64,000 nucleotides of DNA from JBBQLG01 sp964251665 (lineage in GTDB: Bacteria > Bacteroidota > Bacteroidia > Cytophagales > Spirosomataceae), in NCBI GenBank assembly GCA_964251665.1, contig CAXUKO010000003.1:248001-312000 (forward strand), in the 5' to 3' direction. Both the position numbers and the translations under genes were made by a program. Numbering within the stretch: position 1 is the first letter of the stretch; every line of letters starts with the position of its first letter. This document shows, in pieces, positions 34,904 through 43,534 of the stretch. Under the pieces are notes generated by a model. It did no database searches and was not told the DNA's origin. It was given only the letters and a program-made list of their open reading frames with translations.

Positions 34904-34924
34904 TTACTGAACACTGTTTAGTAA
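34904..34924. promoter_or_regulatory. 21-bp dyad upstream of tetR (candidate operator)
   Basis: The half TTACTGAACA (34904-34913) and the half TGTTTAGTAA (34915-34924) are reverse complements apart from one position, centred on C34914. It lies 26 nt upstream of the chosen tetR start. The same nine-base core occurs before the tolC-like gene. Confidence 0.65.
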
Positions 34925-35084
34925 AAAAATAACGATCAGTAATTGGCAGGTAAATTTAGTAAGCGGTCGGTCTTTGCTATTCAGGACTGTAGGGAGTATG
35001 ACCGCAAGTGGATCGAAATTTGTTGTGTCAGCAGTGCGTTAATCTTTTGGCCTCCTGTGTTGTCTAACCACTAAAATAATCGTC

Positions 35085-35702
35085 ATGAAAATCAATTGGT
35101 TTGCTGTGCTGCTAAGTAGCTTACTAAGTATTACAGCGGCTAACGCGCAGGAAGGCAGGGGTTATGCTGTAGGCGCAGCAGTGGGTGATTTTCGGCTTCG
35201 CAATGTGGATGGCCGGACTATCAGTTTGGCTGATTATAAAGCGCAGAAGGGGATAATAGTGATCTTTACCTGCAATCACTGCCCGTTCTCCAAGGCGTAC
35301 GAAGATCGGATTTTGGCTCTTGACCGAAAGTTTGCCCCGCTGGGTTATCCTGTCCTGGCGATTATGCCCAACGACCCCGCCGCTTACGAGGATGACTCGT
35401 TTGAAAACATGAAGACCCGCGCCCGCGACAAAAATTATTCGTTTCCTTACACCATCGACGATACGCAGGGAGTAGCGAAAGCATTCGGAGCCTCGCGTAC
35501 ACCCCAAGTGTTTGTGTTGAAAAAAGCACAGGCCGACGACCGGTTTGTGGTGGGTTATTCCGGAACAATAGACGATAATCCTCAGGATGCCGCCAGCGTG
35601 CAGAAACGCTATGTCGATGATGCTGTAACCGCTTTGCTGGCTAATCGGTCCGTTCCACTCATCAGTACCAAAGCCATTGGCTGTGGCATAAAATGGAAGT
35701 AA
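35085..35702 (+). CDS. thioredoxin-like periplasmic protein (redoxin)
   Basis: A 205-residue protein with a signal peptide (FAVLLSSLLSITAANAQ). The thioredoxin fold of the AhpC/TSA-Redoxin group carries a CNHC motif in IVIFTCNHCPFSKAYEDR. The cis-Pro region follows (FGASRTPQVFVLKK). The CxxC form allows disulfide chemistry, but proteins with CNHCPF are also described only as thioredoxin-family proteins of unknown target. It probably acts in the periplasm. It may form a short operon with the lipoprotein gene 68 nt downstream. Confidence 0.85.
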   Translation: MKINWFAVLLSSLLSITAANAQEGRGYAVGAAVGDFRLRNVDGRTISLADYKAQKGIIVIFTCNHCPFSKAYEDRILALDRKFAPLGYPVLAIMPNDPAAYEDDSFENMKTRARDKNYSFPYTIDDTQGVAKAFGASRTPQVFVLKKAQADDRFVVGYSGTIDDNPQDAASVQKRYVDDAVTALLANRSVPLISTKAIGCGIKWK

Positions 35703-35770
35703 GCCCAAACAGGAAGCAGACGACCGACGTTATCACTGATAACCTGATAACAATCTGTTTAGTAGACCGT

Positions 35771-36307
35771 ATGAAAACTCACTTCCTTTTCGCCAAAAAA
35801 ATTGTTGGTACTACCCTGCTACTCGGTGCATTAGTAGCCGTTCAGGCCTGTAGCAACGACGGTAAAAAAGAATCCCGCACGGAAGATGCGATGGAACGGG
35901 CTGGCGACGCCATGAAGGCCGATGCAAAAGATGCGCAGGCCAATGCCAAAGAGAAAATTCGCCAAACGGACGAGAAGCTGACCGAAAAATCAAAGGATGC
36001 GGGCGCACAGTTCCGGCATGACCGCGATGTGGTTGTGGCCAATATTAAAGCACGGACGCGTGAGTTAGATGCTAAAATCGATAACTTACAGGCTAAGGCT
36101 AAACGTAATGGGAACGAAGCCAAATCTGATTCTAACGATCAATTAGATAAACTCAAAGACGAGCGCAGTGACCTCAAAGACGACCTGAAGAAAGCACAGA
36201 ACTCGACGGCTGATGCCTGGCAGGACGTTAAAAAAGGCTTCAAACGCGCTGGTAACAAACTCGGCGACGCCCTGGAGCGTGCAGGAGAAAAGCTGAAGCG
36301 TGACTAA
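35771..36307 (+). CDS. coiled-coil lipoprotein
   Basis: About 178 residues from the ATG at 35771, which opens a lipoprotein signal (FAKKIVGTTLLLGALVAVQAC, lipid-attached Cys near residue 27). The rest is almost entirely charged helix with heptad-like Ala/Lys/Asp/Glu spacing, including ERAGDAMKADAKDAQANAKE and LDKLKDERSDLKDDLKK. It resembles YtxH-like or apolipophorin-like stress lipoproteins by composition, but no family is certain. It is probably a periplasmic or outer-membrane-anchored coiled coil. An earlier start overlapping the thioredoxin gene was rejected because it would bury the signal sequence. Confidence 0.75.
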   Translation: MKTHFLFAKKIVGTTLLLGALVAVQACSNDGKKESRTEDAMERAGDAMKADAKDAQANAKEKIRQTDEKLTEKSKDAGAQFRHDRDVVVANIKARTRELDAKIDNLQAKAKRNGNEAKSDSNDQLDKLKDERSDLKDDLKKAQNSTADAWQDVKKGFKRAGNKLGDALERAGEKLKRD

Positions 36308-36341
36308 CGAAGAACATTCATTTTCTAATTTCTGGATTGAT

Positions 36342-36372
36342 AAAGCCCCGGGCCGTTGGTATGGGGCTTTTT
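36342..36372 (+). terminator. intrinsic terminator
   Basis: AAAGCCCC (36342-36349) pairs with GGGGCTTT (36363-36370), followed by TT. It lies about 35 nt after the coiled-coil lipoprotein stop. Confidence 0.7.
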
Positions 36373-36445
36373 CGTGAATCGCCCTGACGGTTACGTTTGT
36401 GAAATCAGCCAGAACAAGAACGTTAACTTTTGTGTACTATCCCGT

Positions 36446-37153
36446 ATGCCTGTCGTCACCGTTACCGTACTGAAGTATCGACCCGGCGGTCGCTATCGAG
36501 CTTTTGCCAACGTTGGCCGCTGGATGATGCGCCCATTCAAAACAGAAGGTTTGCGGTTTCAGAAACTGCTGGGCAGCGGGCAGAATTTTGGCCTTATGCC
36601 CAACTGGTCAACCTACGTGTTCCTGGGCGTTTGGGATACAGAACAGCAGGCCCGTGATTTTTTTCAGACAGCCGCCTGGCAATTTTACCTCGAAAAAACC
36701 GAAGCTACCGGCACGCTCTGGCTACAGCCGTTTAAGTCGCAGGGGCAGTGGGACGGTCAGAATCCATTCCCAATCGAGGCAACGCTGTCACCCGCGCAAC
36801 CCGGTCAGCCCGTTGCCGTCCTGACTCGCGCCACCATTCGGATGCGTGCACTGCCCGACTTCTGGCGGCACGTTCCGCAGGCCCGCCAGCGCCTGAAGGA
36901 TCATCAGAAAGACCTCTTGTTTTCTATTGGTGTGGGGGAGAAGCCCGTTGTACAGCAGGCTACCATCAGCGTTTGGCGCGATGCGGCTGCTGTTGAGCAG
37001 TTTGCGTATCGGCAAAGCGGGCATAAAGAAATTGTCCGGCTAACGCGGCAGCGGAAATGGTATACCGAAGAATTATTCGCCCGGTTTACGGTACTGTCTA
37101 TGGAAGGCCGCTTGTTTTCGCTTGCCGATAACTCGACACAGATTCCTGCCTAA
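36446..37153 (+). CDS. spheroidene monooxygenase (CrtA)-like protein
   Basis: A 235-residue protein from the ATG at 36446; an upstream in-frame start overlaps the preceding terminator. Features seen are VTVLKYRPGGRYRAFANVGRW, a repeated central WSTYVFLGVWDTEQQARDFF, and an end with QRKWYTEELFARFTVLS. The WYxExLFARF segment is characteristic of CrtA-like proteins, heme enzymes that oxygenate acyclic carotenoids in phototrophs. No other carotenoid genes are in the window, so in this organism it may do something else, or belong to a pathway encoded elsewhere. A TAACTTTTG box, a promoter variant, lies 14 nt upstream. Confidence 0.65.
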   Translation: MPVVTVTVLKYRPGGRYRAFANVGRWMMRPFKTEGLRFQKLLGSGQNFGLMPNWSTYVFLGVWDTEQQARDFFQTAAWQFYLEKTEATGTLWLQPFKSQGQWDGQNPFPIEATLSPAQPGQPVAVLTRATIRMRALPDFWRHVPQARQRLKDHQKDLLFSIGVGEKPVVQQATISVWRDAAAVEQFAYRQSGHKEIVRLTRQRKWYTEELFARFTVLSMEGRLFSLADNSTQIPA

Positions 37154-37233
37154 CCGCACAGTCTTTGCCCTTTATCTTGTAATCCAACAGGAATAATTGT
37201 TATTTTGCGGGCTGAAAGAATGCGTAAATCGAC

Positions 37234-39345
37234 ATGTCGTTAATTAACAAAATCAGAGAACGTTCAGGCTTAGCCGTTGGTGTGGTAGCCTTTGCCATTG
37301 TGGCGTTCATCCTTGGCGATCTGTTCACCGGGCGGAGTCGGTTCTTCAGCGGAAGCGATCAAACGGTGGGTAAGATCGACGGAAGATCCATTGATTATCA
37401 GGAGTTCAACGCCCAGGTCGAAGCCCTGCGTGAACAGTTTCAGCAGCAGTCGGGCCGCGCCCCAGCCGAACAGGATATGGCCCAGATTCGGGAACAGGCC
37501 TGGAATCAACTGCTATTCGACATTGCCTACAAGAAAGAATTTGACAAACTGGGTCTGACCGTTTCTGCCGATGAGTTGGTCGATATGGTGCAGGGAACGA
37601 ACATTAGCCCCTCGGTACGGCAGGCATTTACTAACCCGCAGACGGGCGTATTCGATAAAGCCCAGATCATCAGCTACCTCAAAGGACTGAAAGGGTTACC
37701 CCCCCAACAGCAGGCGTCGTGGGCCAGTTTCGAGAAGAACCTTGCAGCCGACCGCCTTCGGGAGAAATACGACAATCTGATGCGGTTATCTGTTTTCGCG
37801 ACGACGGCTGAAGCCAAAAAAGAGTACGAAGCGCAGAATACCAAAGCCAACGTAAAATTCCTGTTCGTGCCTTATTTCACCATCAACGATACGACGGTGA
37901 AGGTGACTGATTCGCAGTTGCAGGATTACCTGAACGGACACAAGGACGAATTTCCGGGAGCCGATACCCGCACCCTGCAATACGTGACATTCCCGGTTGT
38001 TCCTTCTAAAGAAGACAGCGCGGCTCTCTACACCGAAATCAAGTCGCTGGCCCGTGGTCTGGGCGCGGCTAAAAGTGACTCGTCTTTTGCCCGCATCAAC
38101 AGTGATGTTCCGGTGCCTCTATACATGACAGCCGGCGAAATGCCTGCTCAACTCCGCTCAGCCATTCCAACCTTCACACCGGGTGGTATCTATGGTCCGT
38201 TTCGCGAAGGCAATACATTTTTCATTTACAAATACGGCGGTACCAAGAAAGACACCAGTTTCACGGCGCGGGCCAGCCACATCCTGATTCGCCCCACGGC
38301 TAAGACGGATTCGGCCAAAGCACAGGCTCGCCGTAGAGCCGACGATCTGCTGAAGCAGTTGCAGGGCGGTGCCTCGTTTGAAGCGTTAGCGCAAGCTAAC
38401 TCAGCCGATGGATCAGCGCAGAACGGCGGAGACTTGGGTTACTTTAAAAACAACGGCCAAATGGTGAAGCCGTTTGAACAGGCCGTATTTAGTGCCGCTT
38501 CAGAAGGCTTGATTCCACGCGTGATTGAAACGGATTTTGGTTACCACATTATCAAAGTAACCGAGCCAAAAACCAATCAGTTGTACCGTGTAGCCGCCAT
38601 TGGCAAAACCATCACAGCCAGTCAGGCCACCCGTGATGAAGCTCTGCGCCGGGCTGATCAGTTTGCCGCTGAAAGCAAAACGAAAGATGCCTTCGACGAG
38701 AATGTGAAGAAAGACAAAGCCCTGGTGGTAGCCACAGCCGAGCGTATTCCTGAAACGGCCAGTAATATCAATGCCGTAGCCGATGCCCGTGGTATTGTTC
38801 GGTGGGCGTTTGAAGACAAAACGAGCCTGAACGATGTCTCGACAGCGTTTGAGGCTGGTGATCAGTACGTGGTTGCGGTTCTGACGGGTAAGACTGAAAA
38901 GAACAATCCAAAAGTAGAAGACTACCGTGCTGAGTTAACGACGAAGGTACGCAACCAGTTGAAAGGTGAGCAGATCATCGCTAAATTAGGCAGTACGGCT
39001 GGTTCACTGGAAAGCATCGCCCAGAAATATGGTGCCGGTGCCCTGGTTGAAGAAGCTACAGATATTAGTCTGGCAACAGGTTTCCTGCGTTCGGCAGGTG
39101 TTGATCCTGTGGCTCTGGGGAAAGCATTTGGTACTAAACCTGGTAAGCGTTCCAAACCGTTTGCTGGTGAGGGTGGTGTACTGGTGATGGAAACAAGCCG
39201 TGTGGCACCTGCACCAACCATCGCCGACTACACGGTTTACAAAACGCTGCTCCAGCAGAATATGACTCAGCGGACAAGCTTCTTTATTAACGAAGCCATC
39301 AAAGATGCATCGAACATCGAAGACCGTCGGGCGAAGTTTTATTAG
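37234..39345 (+). CDS. PpiD/SurA-like membrane-anchored peptidyl-prolyl isomerase
   Basis: A 703-residue foldase. One transmembrane helix near residues 13-32 (AVGVVAFAIVAFILGDLF) anchors it with the bulk in the periplasm. A SurA-N-like helical region covers about 40-220 (IDYQEFNAQVEALREQFQQQ). A parvulin (PPIC) domain lies around 347-448 (ASHILIRPTAK, NGGDLGYFKNNGQMV, DFGYHIIKV). A second, weaker parvulin-like stretch follows. It probably helps outer-membrane and secreted proteins fold at the Sec translocon exit, as PpiD does. It is followed by a strong terminator, so it is probably monocistronic. Confidence 0.9.
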   Translation: MSLINKIRERSGLAVGVVAFAIVAFILGDLFTGRSRFFSGSDQTVGKIDGRSIDYQEFNAQVEALREQFQQQSGRAPAEQDMAQIREQAWNQLLFDIAYKKEFDKLGLTVSADELVDMVQGTNISPSVRQAFTNPQTGVFDKAQIISYLKGLKGLPPQQQASWASFEKNLAADRLREKYDNLMRLSVFATTAEAKKEYEAQNTKANVKFLFVPYFTINDTTVKVTDSQLQDYLNGHKDEFPGADTRTLQYVTFPVVPSKEDSAALYTEIKSLARGLGAAKSDSSFARINSDVPVPLYMTAGEMPAQLRSAIPTFTPGGIYGPFREGNTFFIYKYGGTKKDTSFTARASHILIRPTAKTDSAKAQARRRADDLLKQLQGGASFEALAQANSADGSAQNGGDLGYFKNNGQMVKPFEQAVFSAASEGLIPRVIETDFGYHIIKVTEPKTNQLYRVAAIGKTITASQATRDEALRRADQFAAESKTKDAFDENVKKDKALVVATAERIPETASNINAVADARGIVRWAFEDKTSLNDVSTAFEAGDQYVVAVLTGKTEKNNPKVEDYRAELTTKVRNQLKGEQIIAKLGSTAGSLESIAQKYGAGALVEEATDISLATGFLRSAGVDPVALGKAFGTKPGKRSKPFAGEGGVLVMETSRVAPAPTIADYTVYKTLLQQNMTQRTSFFINEAIKDASNIEDRRAKFY

Positions 39346-39368
39346 CCTCCGTCGGTTATTCGGAATGT

Positions 39369-39405
39369 AAAAATCCCCGCGTCGTATGACGCGGGGATTT
39401 TTGTG
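39369..39405 (+). terminator. intrinsic terminator
   Basis: A perfect 15-bp stem (39369-39383 with 39388-39402, AAAAATCCCCGCGTC) and GTAT loop end in TTTTT within the arm. It serves the PpiD-like gene and, because of the A-tract, could work both ways towards the convergent rdgB gene. Confidence 0.9.
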
Positions 39406-39445
39406 TAAAAGCTATTCGGAGATGGAAAAGGATGGTTCCTGCCAA

Positions 39446-40027
39446 TTAAAACTCGGCCTGTTCTTTCAGGTAGTTCACTAACTGCTCTACTGCCCGGGCG
39501 CGGTGGCTGATTTGATTTTTCTCATCCGGGCTCATTTCTGCAAACGTGTGGTTGTAGCCGTTGGGCTGAAAAACCGGGTCGTAGCCAAAGCCACCCGCTC
39601 CGCGTGGTGTCTCTACAATTTCTCCTTCCATAACGCCTACAAACTGATGTTCGACGCCCAATAGCACCAGCGTAATAACCGAAATAAAACGCGCTTTGCG
39701 GTTTGCCTGTCCAGCCAAATTAGTAAGCAACAAAGCTATATTCTGCTCAGCATCGCGCGAGCCGGAATAAAAAGCAGAGTCGACGCCAGGCTCGCCGTTC
39801 AGGGCCTCAACTTCCAGTCCTGAATCGTCGGCAAAGCAGGAAACGCCATACGTTGTGTACACATAATCGGCTTTCTGACGCGAATTTCCGGCAATCGTAC
39901 CGGTAGTTTCGGCTAGTTCCTCGGTGCAGCCAATATTGCTGAGCGTCTTTAACGTGAATGCATCGCCGAGTAGGGCGGCTACTTCGCCCAGCTTGTGAGT
40001 GTTGTTTGTTGCAAAACAGAGTTCCAT
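39446..40027 (-). CDS. rdgB: non-canonical purine NTP pyrophosphatase (RdgB/HAM1)
   Basis: A 193-residue housecleaning enzyme that hydrolyses dITP, ITP and XTP to monophosphates, keeping them out of nucleic acids. The N-terminal ATNNTHKLGEV, the CFADDSGLEVEALNGEPGVDSA segment in two parts, the GYDPVFQPNGY active-site stretch and the SHRARAVEQL end are all standard. It is transcribed on the minus strand, downstream of the FKBP and nrnA genes. A 27-bp hairpin sits in the gap, so read-through is probably limited. Confidence 0.96.
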   Translation of the reverse strand: MELCFATNNTHKLGEVAALLGDAFTLKTLSNIGCTEELAETTGTIAGNSRQKADYVYTTYGVSCFADDSGLEVEALNGEPGVDSAFYSGSRDAEQNIALLLTNLAGQANRKARFISVITLVLLGVEHQFVGVMEGEIVETPRGAGGFGYDPVFQPNGYNHTFAEMSPDEKNQISHRARAVEQLVNYLKEQAEF

Positions 40028-40073
40028 AAGGTGAAGATGGACAGTGCCCGTCCTTTTTCAAAACGAGATATGT

Positions 40074-40130
40074 CCTACCCCATAAAAAAGCCATCCTGAA
40101 CGCTTCAGGATGGCTTTTTTATGGGGTAGG
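40074..40130. terminator. 27-bp perfect hairpin terminator
   Basis: Arms 40074-40100 and 40104-40130 are exact complements with a CGC loop. The inner stem GCCATCCTGAA is flanked by A6/T6 tracts, so it can terminate in either direction. It sits 12 nt after the FKBP lipoprotein stop codon. Confidence 0.9.
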
Positions 40131-40141
40131 GTATCCTTTAC

Positions 40142-41065
40142 TTATCGACCGGCAGGGTTCGGCATACCCGGCTGCTGAATCGGTGCCCCTTTCGTTACGT
40201 CGATCAGATCAACATCAAATAACAGCACCGCATTGCCTGGAATGACCGGAGGTGATCCCTGAGCGCCATAGGCCAGGCCCGACGGAATGATGAACGTAGC
40301 TTTGCTGCCTTTAGGAATCAATTGCAATCCTTCGTCCCAACCCGGAATCACCATACCGATCCCAACCTGGAATTCGATAGGGCTATTTTTGGGGTTGCGC
40401 GGATTGTTGAGCGAGCTGTCAAATACTTTTCCGTTTAGGAGTTTACCCGTGTAATGCACTTTGACATTATCACCCCGGGTTGGCTTGGGGCCAGTGCCGG
40501 GCTGCGTAACCACGTAGTATAATCCGGTTGGAGTTTTCTGCGTTTTACCAGCCAAACCGTTTTTAGCGATATAATCAGCGATCTGCTTTTCATCCACGCC
40601 CTTTTGCTTTTCACTGGCCGCCTGACGCGTTTTCGTGAATTCCTGCTCATTCTGCACGTCCAGAATCTTCACCGTGAAGCCAATATCGGAACCTTTGGTC
40701 ACACCTGGCGGCAGGGGCTGCATCGCTTTCGAGAACAAGGAATCGGCACTGACAAAAAAGGTAGCACTGTCGCCTTTACCCAGCATCGCGAGACCTTCTT
40801 CAAAAGAGCCTTTGAATGGCGGTACCTGTAGCATAATTTGCAGCGGAGCAGGTTCCTTGTGCGTGTCACGCAGTACTGAATCTTTCGCATTTTTAAGCGT
40901 CAGCTGGAGCGTCATAATATCGCCAACCTTAGCTTTACGAGCTTTTTCGTCCTGCTCGTGGATTTGGTATTTCAGACCGCTTTCGGCTACCTGAACGCGG
41001 TCTTTGCCGCAGCCGGCCAGAACGGCTATCAGAAGCGCAGCAGTTCCCAGATTTCGAATTGACAT
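40142..41065 (-). CDS. FKBP-type peptidyl-prolyl isomerase lipoprotein (GldI-like)
   Basis: A 307-residue lipoprotein (lipobox VLAGC, Cys19). It holds a degenerate N-terminal FKBP-like domain at about 45-140 (KVGDIMTLQLTLKNAKDSVL) and a full C-terminal FKBP domain at about 185-292 (VKVHYTGKLLNGKVFDSS, VIPGWDEGLQLIPKGSKATF, GLAYGAQGSPP). It would catalyse prolyl isomerisation in the periplasm or at the outer membrane. Its neighbours nrnA and ndk recall the genome context of gldI, a gliding-motility foldase of flavobacteria. A motility role here is only an inference. Confidence 0.88.
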   Translation of the reverse strand: MSIRNLGTAALLIAVLAGCGKDRVQVAESGLKYQIHEQDEKARKAKVGDIMTLQLTLKNAKDSVLRDTHKEPAPLQIMLQVPPFKGSFEEGLAMLGKGDSATFFVSADSLFSKAMQPLPPGVTKGSDIGFTVKILDVQNEQEFTKTRQAASEKQKGVDEKQIADYIAKNGLAGKTQKTPTGLYYVVTQPGTGPKPTRGDNVKVHYTGKLLNGKVFDSSLNNPRNPKNSPIEFQVGIGMVIPGWDEGLQLIPKGSKATFIIPSGLAYGAQGSPPVIPGNAVLLFDVDLIDVTKGAPIQQPGMPNPAGR

Positions 41066-41122
41066 GAGTAATTGATTGTAGTTAACGTAAATAAAGACGT
41101 AGCCGCGCAGGCTGGTAAAAAA

Positions 41123-42139
41123 TCAAGTAGTTTCAATAAGTTGCTGCTGATATTGCGGCAGAATGGACAACAGCCAATCCTCGGTCTCGGCCAATGACAG
41201 GCGAGAGCGTCCGCCAGCCGCATTTTTATGGCCTCCTCCATTAAAATGCCGATTGGTCAGTTCCCGCACAGAAAAGTCGCCGACCGAGCGAAAAGACAAT
41301 CTGATTTCTTCGCCCCGATCAATTAGAATGGCCGCTGCTACAACGCCCTCAACCGACAGTGCGTAGTTAACCATCCCCTCCGTATCGCCGGTTTTGGAGC
41401 GGAATCGCTTTAATTCCTGCTCCGTCAGCGTGATATACGCAAATTTGTACTCCGGCAATACTTTCAGTTTCTCATTGAGCACATAGCCCAGAAGCCGCAG
41501 CTTTTCGAGCGACACGTAATCGAAAATACGTCGGTGAATCCGGCTGACATCGATACCCAGATCAACCAGAACAGCAGCCATGCGATGAACATCGCCCGTA
41601 GTGCTGGGGTGACGAAACGAGCCGGTATCTGTCATCAATCCTGTGTATAAACACTCTGCGATGGATACATCAATCAGCGCCTGATCACCCAACTTGGTTA
41701 TAAGTTGAAAAACCAATTGCGTCGTCGAAGCCGCCCCTGTATCCCAGTACGCTAAATCAGCGAAGGACTCCGGGGCAAGGTGATGATCAATCATGACTTT
41801 ATGGCTTCGTGCCTGTTGCACCAGTGGACCAAGTTCTTTGATGCGGTCGATACTGGAAAAATCCAGGCAAAAAATCACTGAAGCTTCATCAATCAGTTGA
41901 TTCACCGTCGACCTGATCTTCTCGTCGAAAGCCAGCACAGTATGGCTGCCAATCATCCACGCCAGGTTCTGTGGGTAATCCGTTGGGGTAACTACGGTAA
42001 CGTGGTGCCCCTTCTTCTGCAGGTAACCGGCCAGTCCCAATGATGAACCCATGGCATCGCCATCCGGGTTTTGGTGGGTGGTAATCAGTATGTTTTGCGG
42101 TTGGTTAAGCAACGCGCCAATGGCATCAATATCGTGCAT
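41123..42139 (-). CDS. nrnA: DHH-family phosphoesterase (NrnA-type oligoribonuclease/pAp phosphatase)
   Basis: A 338-residue DHH/DHHA1 enzyme. The metal motifs are HQNPDGDAMGSSLG at about 20-33, FCLDFSSIDR, and IDHHLAPE with the eponymous DHH. The C-terminal DHHA1 domain ends in the glycine-rich RHFNGGGHKNAAGG. NrnA enzymes degrade 2-5-nt RNAs and convert pAp to AMP. It is divergent from ndk, with the promoter region between, and is followed 57 nt later by the FKBP lipoprotein gene, probably in one transcript. Confidence 0.92.
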   Translation of the reverse strand: MHDIDAIGALLNQPQNILITTHQNPDGDAMGSSLGLAGYLQKKGHHVTVVTPTDYPQNLAWMIGSHTVLAFDEKIRSTVNQLIDEASVIFCLDFSSIDRIKELGPLVQQARSHKVMIDHHLAPESFADLAYWDTGAASTTQLVFQLITKLGDQALIDVSIAECLYTGLMTDTGSFRHPSTTGDVHRMAAVLVDLGIDVSRIHRRIFDYVSLEKLRLLGYVLNEKLKVLPEYKFAYITLTEQELKRFRSKTGDTEGMVNYALSVEGVVAAAILIDRGEEIRLSFRSVGDFSVRELTNRHFNGGGHKNAAGGRSRLSLAETEDWLLSILPQYQQQLIETT

Positions 42140-42243
42140 ACAGCGGTGCAGCCCGTTCTTTGACTGCCTTAATTCCTCAAAAGTACGAAGATTTTAGGAA
42201 AGTTACCCGCCCGGAGCGCTTCGACATTCCGGGGGAAAGTTTC

Positions 42244-42251
42244 TACCTTTG
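42244..42251 (+). promoter_or_regulatory. -7 box (TACCTTTG) upstream of ndk
   Basis: TACCTTTG matches TAnnTTTG and lies 29 nt before the ndk ATG. It is the same octamer as before purM. No clear -33 TTG was seen. Confidence 0.55.
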
Positions 42252-42280
42252 CGACCAAATAAAATTCTGTAAACGATTCT

Positions 42281-42700
42281 ATGGCAACAAACCGCACGTT
42301 CACAATGATTAAGCCCGATGCTGTAGCAGAGGGTCATACCGGAGCAATTATTAAACTGATTGAAGAGGCTGGCTTTCGTATCGTCGCCGTAAAAAAGACG
42401 CTGTTAACTCCTGAGCGGGCCGGTGAATTCTACGCTGTTCACGCTGAACGCCCGTTTTATAACGATCTTAAATCCTACATGTCTTCGGGCAGCATCGTAC
42501 CCATGATTCTGGAGAAGGAAAATGCGGTGGCTGATTTCCGTACCCTGATCGGTGCCACAAACCCGGCCAATGCTGCCGACGGAACAATCCGTAAACTGTT
42601 TGCTAAATCCATCGAAGCCAACGCTATCCACGGCTCAGATTCGGACGAAAACGCTCAGATTGAAGGCAGCTTCTTCTTCGCCGGAACGGAGCAGTTCTAG
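42281..42700 (+). CDS. ndk: nucleoside-diphosphate kinase
   Basis: A 139-residue NDK, which moves the gamma-phosphate from ATP to NDPs through a phospho-histidine. The N-terminal TFTMIKPDAV with Lys11, a central SGSIVPMIL, and the active-site NAIHGSDS with His117 are all present. Length matches bacterial enzymes. A TAnnTTTG box lies 29 nt upstream. A long inverted repeat right after the stop codon probably ends transcription. Confidence 0.98.
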   Translation: MATNRTFTMIKPDAVAEGHTGAIIKLIEEAGFRIVAVKKTLLTPERAGEFYAVHAERPFYNDLKSYMSSGSIVPMILEKENAVADFRTLIGATNPANAADGTIRKLFAKSIEANAIHGSDSDENAQIEGSFFFAGTEQF

Positions 42701-42703
42701 TGT

Positions 42704-42802
42704 AGTTTGTTCGGTCCGCCGATACGGTTTGCAGTTAGTGATGAATCCCGGCGAGGAACCGCAACTACAAACCACCGACTGCATCGGCGGACCGAACAAA
42801 CT
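42704..42802. repeat. 20-bp inverted repeat between ndk and nth, right arm inside nth
   Basis: AGTTTGTTCGGTCCGCCGAT (42704-42723) is the exact reverse complement of 42783-42802, with an imperfect inner stem (GGTTTGCAGTT against a complementary block near 42760). The left arm starts four bases after the ndk stop. The right arm encodes the C-terminal residues of the convergent nth gene. Confidence 0.8.
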
Positions 42803-43433
42803 TTTCATAGTACTTACAGAAGTTCGTGAGCGGGCACTCGTTACATTTAGGCGAGCGGGCTACGCAGATGTAGCGCCCATGCAGAATCAGCCAATGGTGC
42901 GATTTAGGAACCACTTCTTTGGGAATGTACTGCATCAGCTGTTTTTCCACAGCTAAGGGTGTTGTCGCCACAGGCGTAACCAGCCCCAGCCGGTGCGATA
43001 CCCGAAATACGTGCGTATCAACCGCCATGGTAGGCTGGTTATACACAATTGAGGTAATTACATTCGCTGTTTTGCGACCCACCCCCGGCATTCGCTGTAA
43101 TTCATCGGTTCGGGCTGGTACCTCCCCGCCAAAGTCTTCCACTAAAATCCGGGCCATGCCAACCAGGTGCTTTGCCTTGTTATTGGGGTAAGACACACTA
43201 CGAATGTACGTGAACACCTCCTCCACCGAGGCAACCGCTAATGATTCCGGCTCTGGAAAACGGGCAAACAGGGCGGGTGTAATCTGATTGATACGTTTAT
43301 CGGTACACTGAGCCGAAAGAATTACCGCAACCAGCAGCTCATAGGGATTACCAAAGTTTAATTCCGTTTTAGGAGTCGGGTAGTGCTCCGTAAAATAGGC
43401 TACGAACCGCCGGATACGTTCTTTCTTAAGCAT
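42765..43433 (-). CDS. nth: endonuclease III (DNA N-glycosylase/AP lyase)
   Basis: A 222-residue base-excision repair enzyme for oxidised pyrimidines. The helix-hairpin-helix LQRMPGVGRKTAN carries catalytic Lys121, and AVDTHVFRV carries catalytic Asp139. The 4Fe-4S cluster ligands are Cys190, Cys197, Cys200 and Cys206 in the standard C-x6-C-x2-C-x5-C spacing. It is about 11 residues longer than the E. coli protein at the C-terminus, and that tail (residues 211-217 onward) is encoded by one arm of an inverted repeat. The catalytic core is intact. Confidence 0.97.
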   Translation of the reverse strand: MLKKERIRRFVAYFTEHYPTPKTELNFGNPYELLVAVILSAQCTDKRINQITPALFARFPEPESLAVASVEEVFTYIRSVSYPNNKAKHLVGMARILVEDFGGEVPARTDELQRMPGVGRKTANVITSIVYNQPTMAVDTHVFRVSHRLGLVTPVATTPLAVEKQLMQYIPKEVVPKSHHWLILHGRYICVARSPKCNECPLTNFCKYYEKFVRSADAVGGL

Positions 43434-43534
43434 AGCTAATTACATACAGCTAAGCAGACTTCGGCACGTAGAAACTCATGCCAGTGAAGGCACAGTCACT
43501 ACGCACAACCGTCAGCAGGGCTGTACCACAAACA

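Noticed and set aside
34879..34914. GTG start adding 12 residues to the TetR protein
   Set aside because: It would lie in the middle of the 21-bp dyad that is the probable operator, and the family alignment begins after the ATG at 34878.
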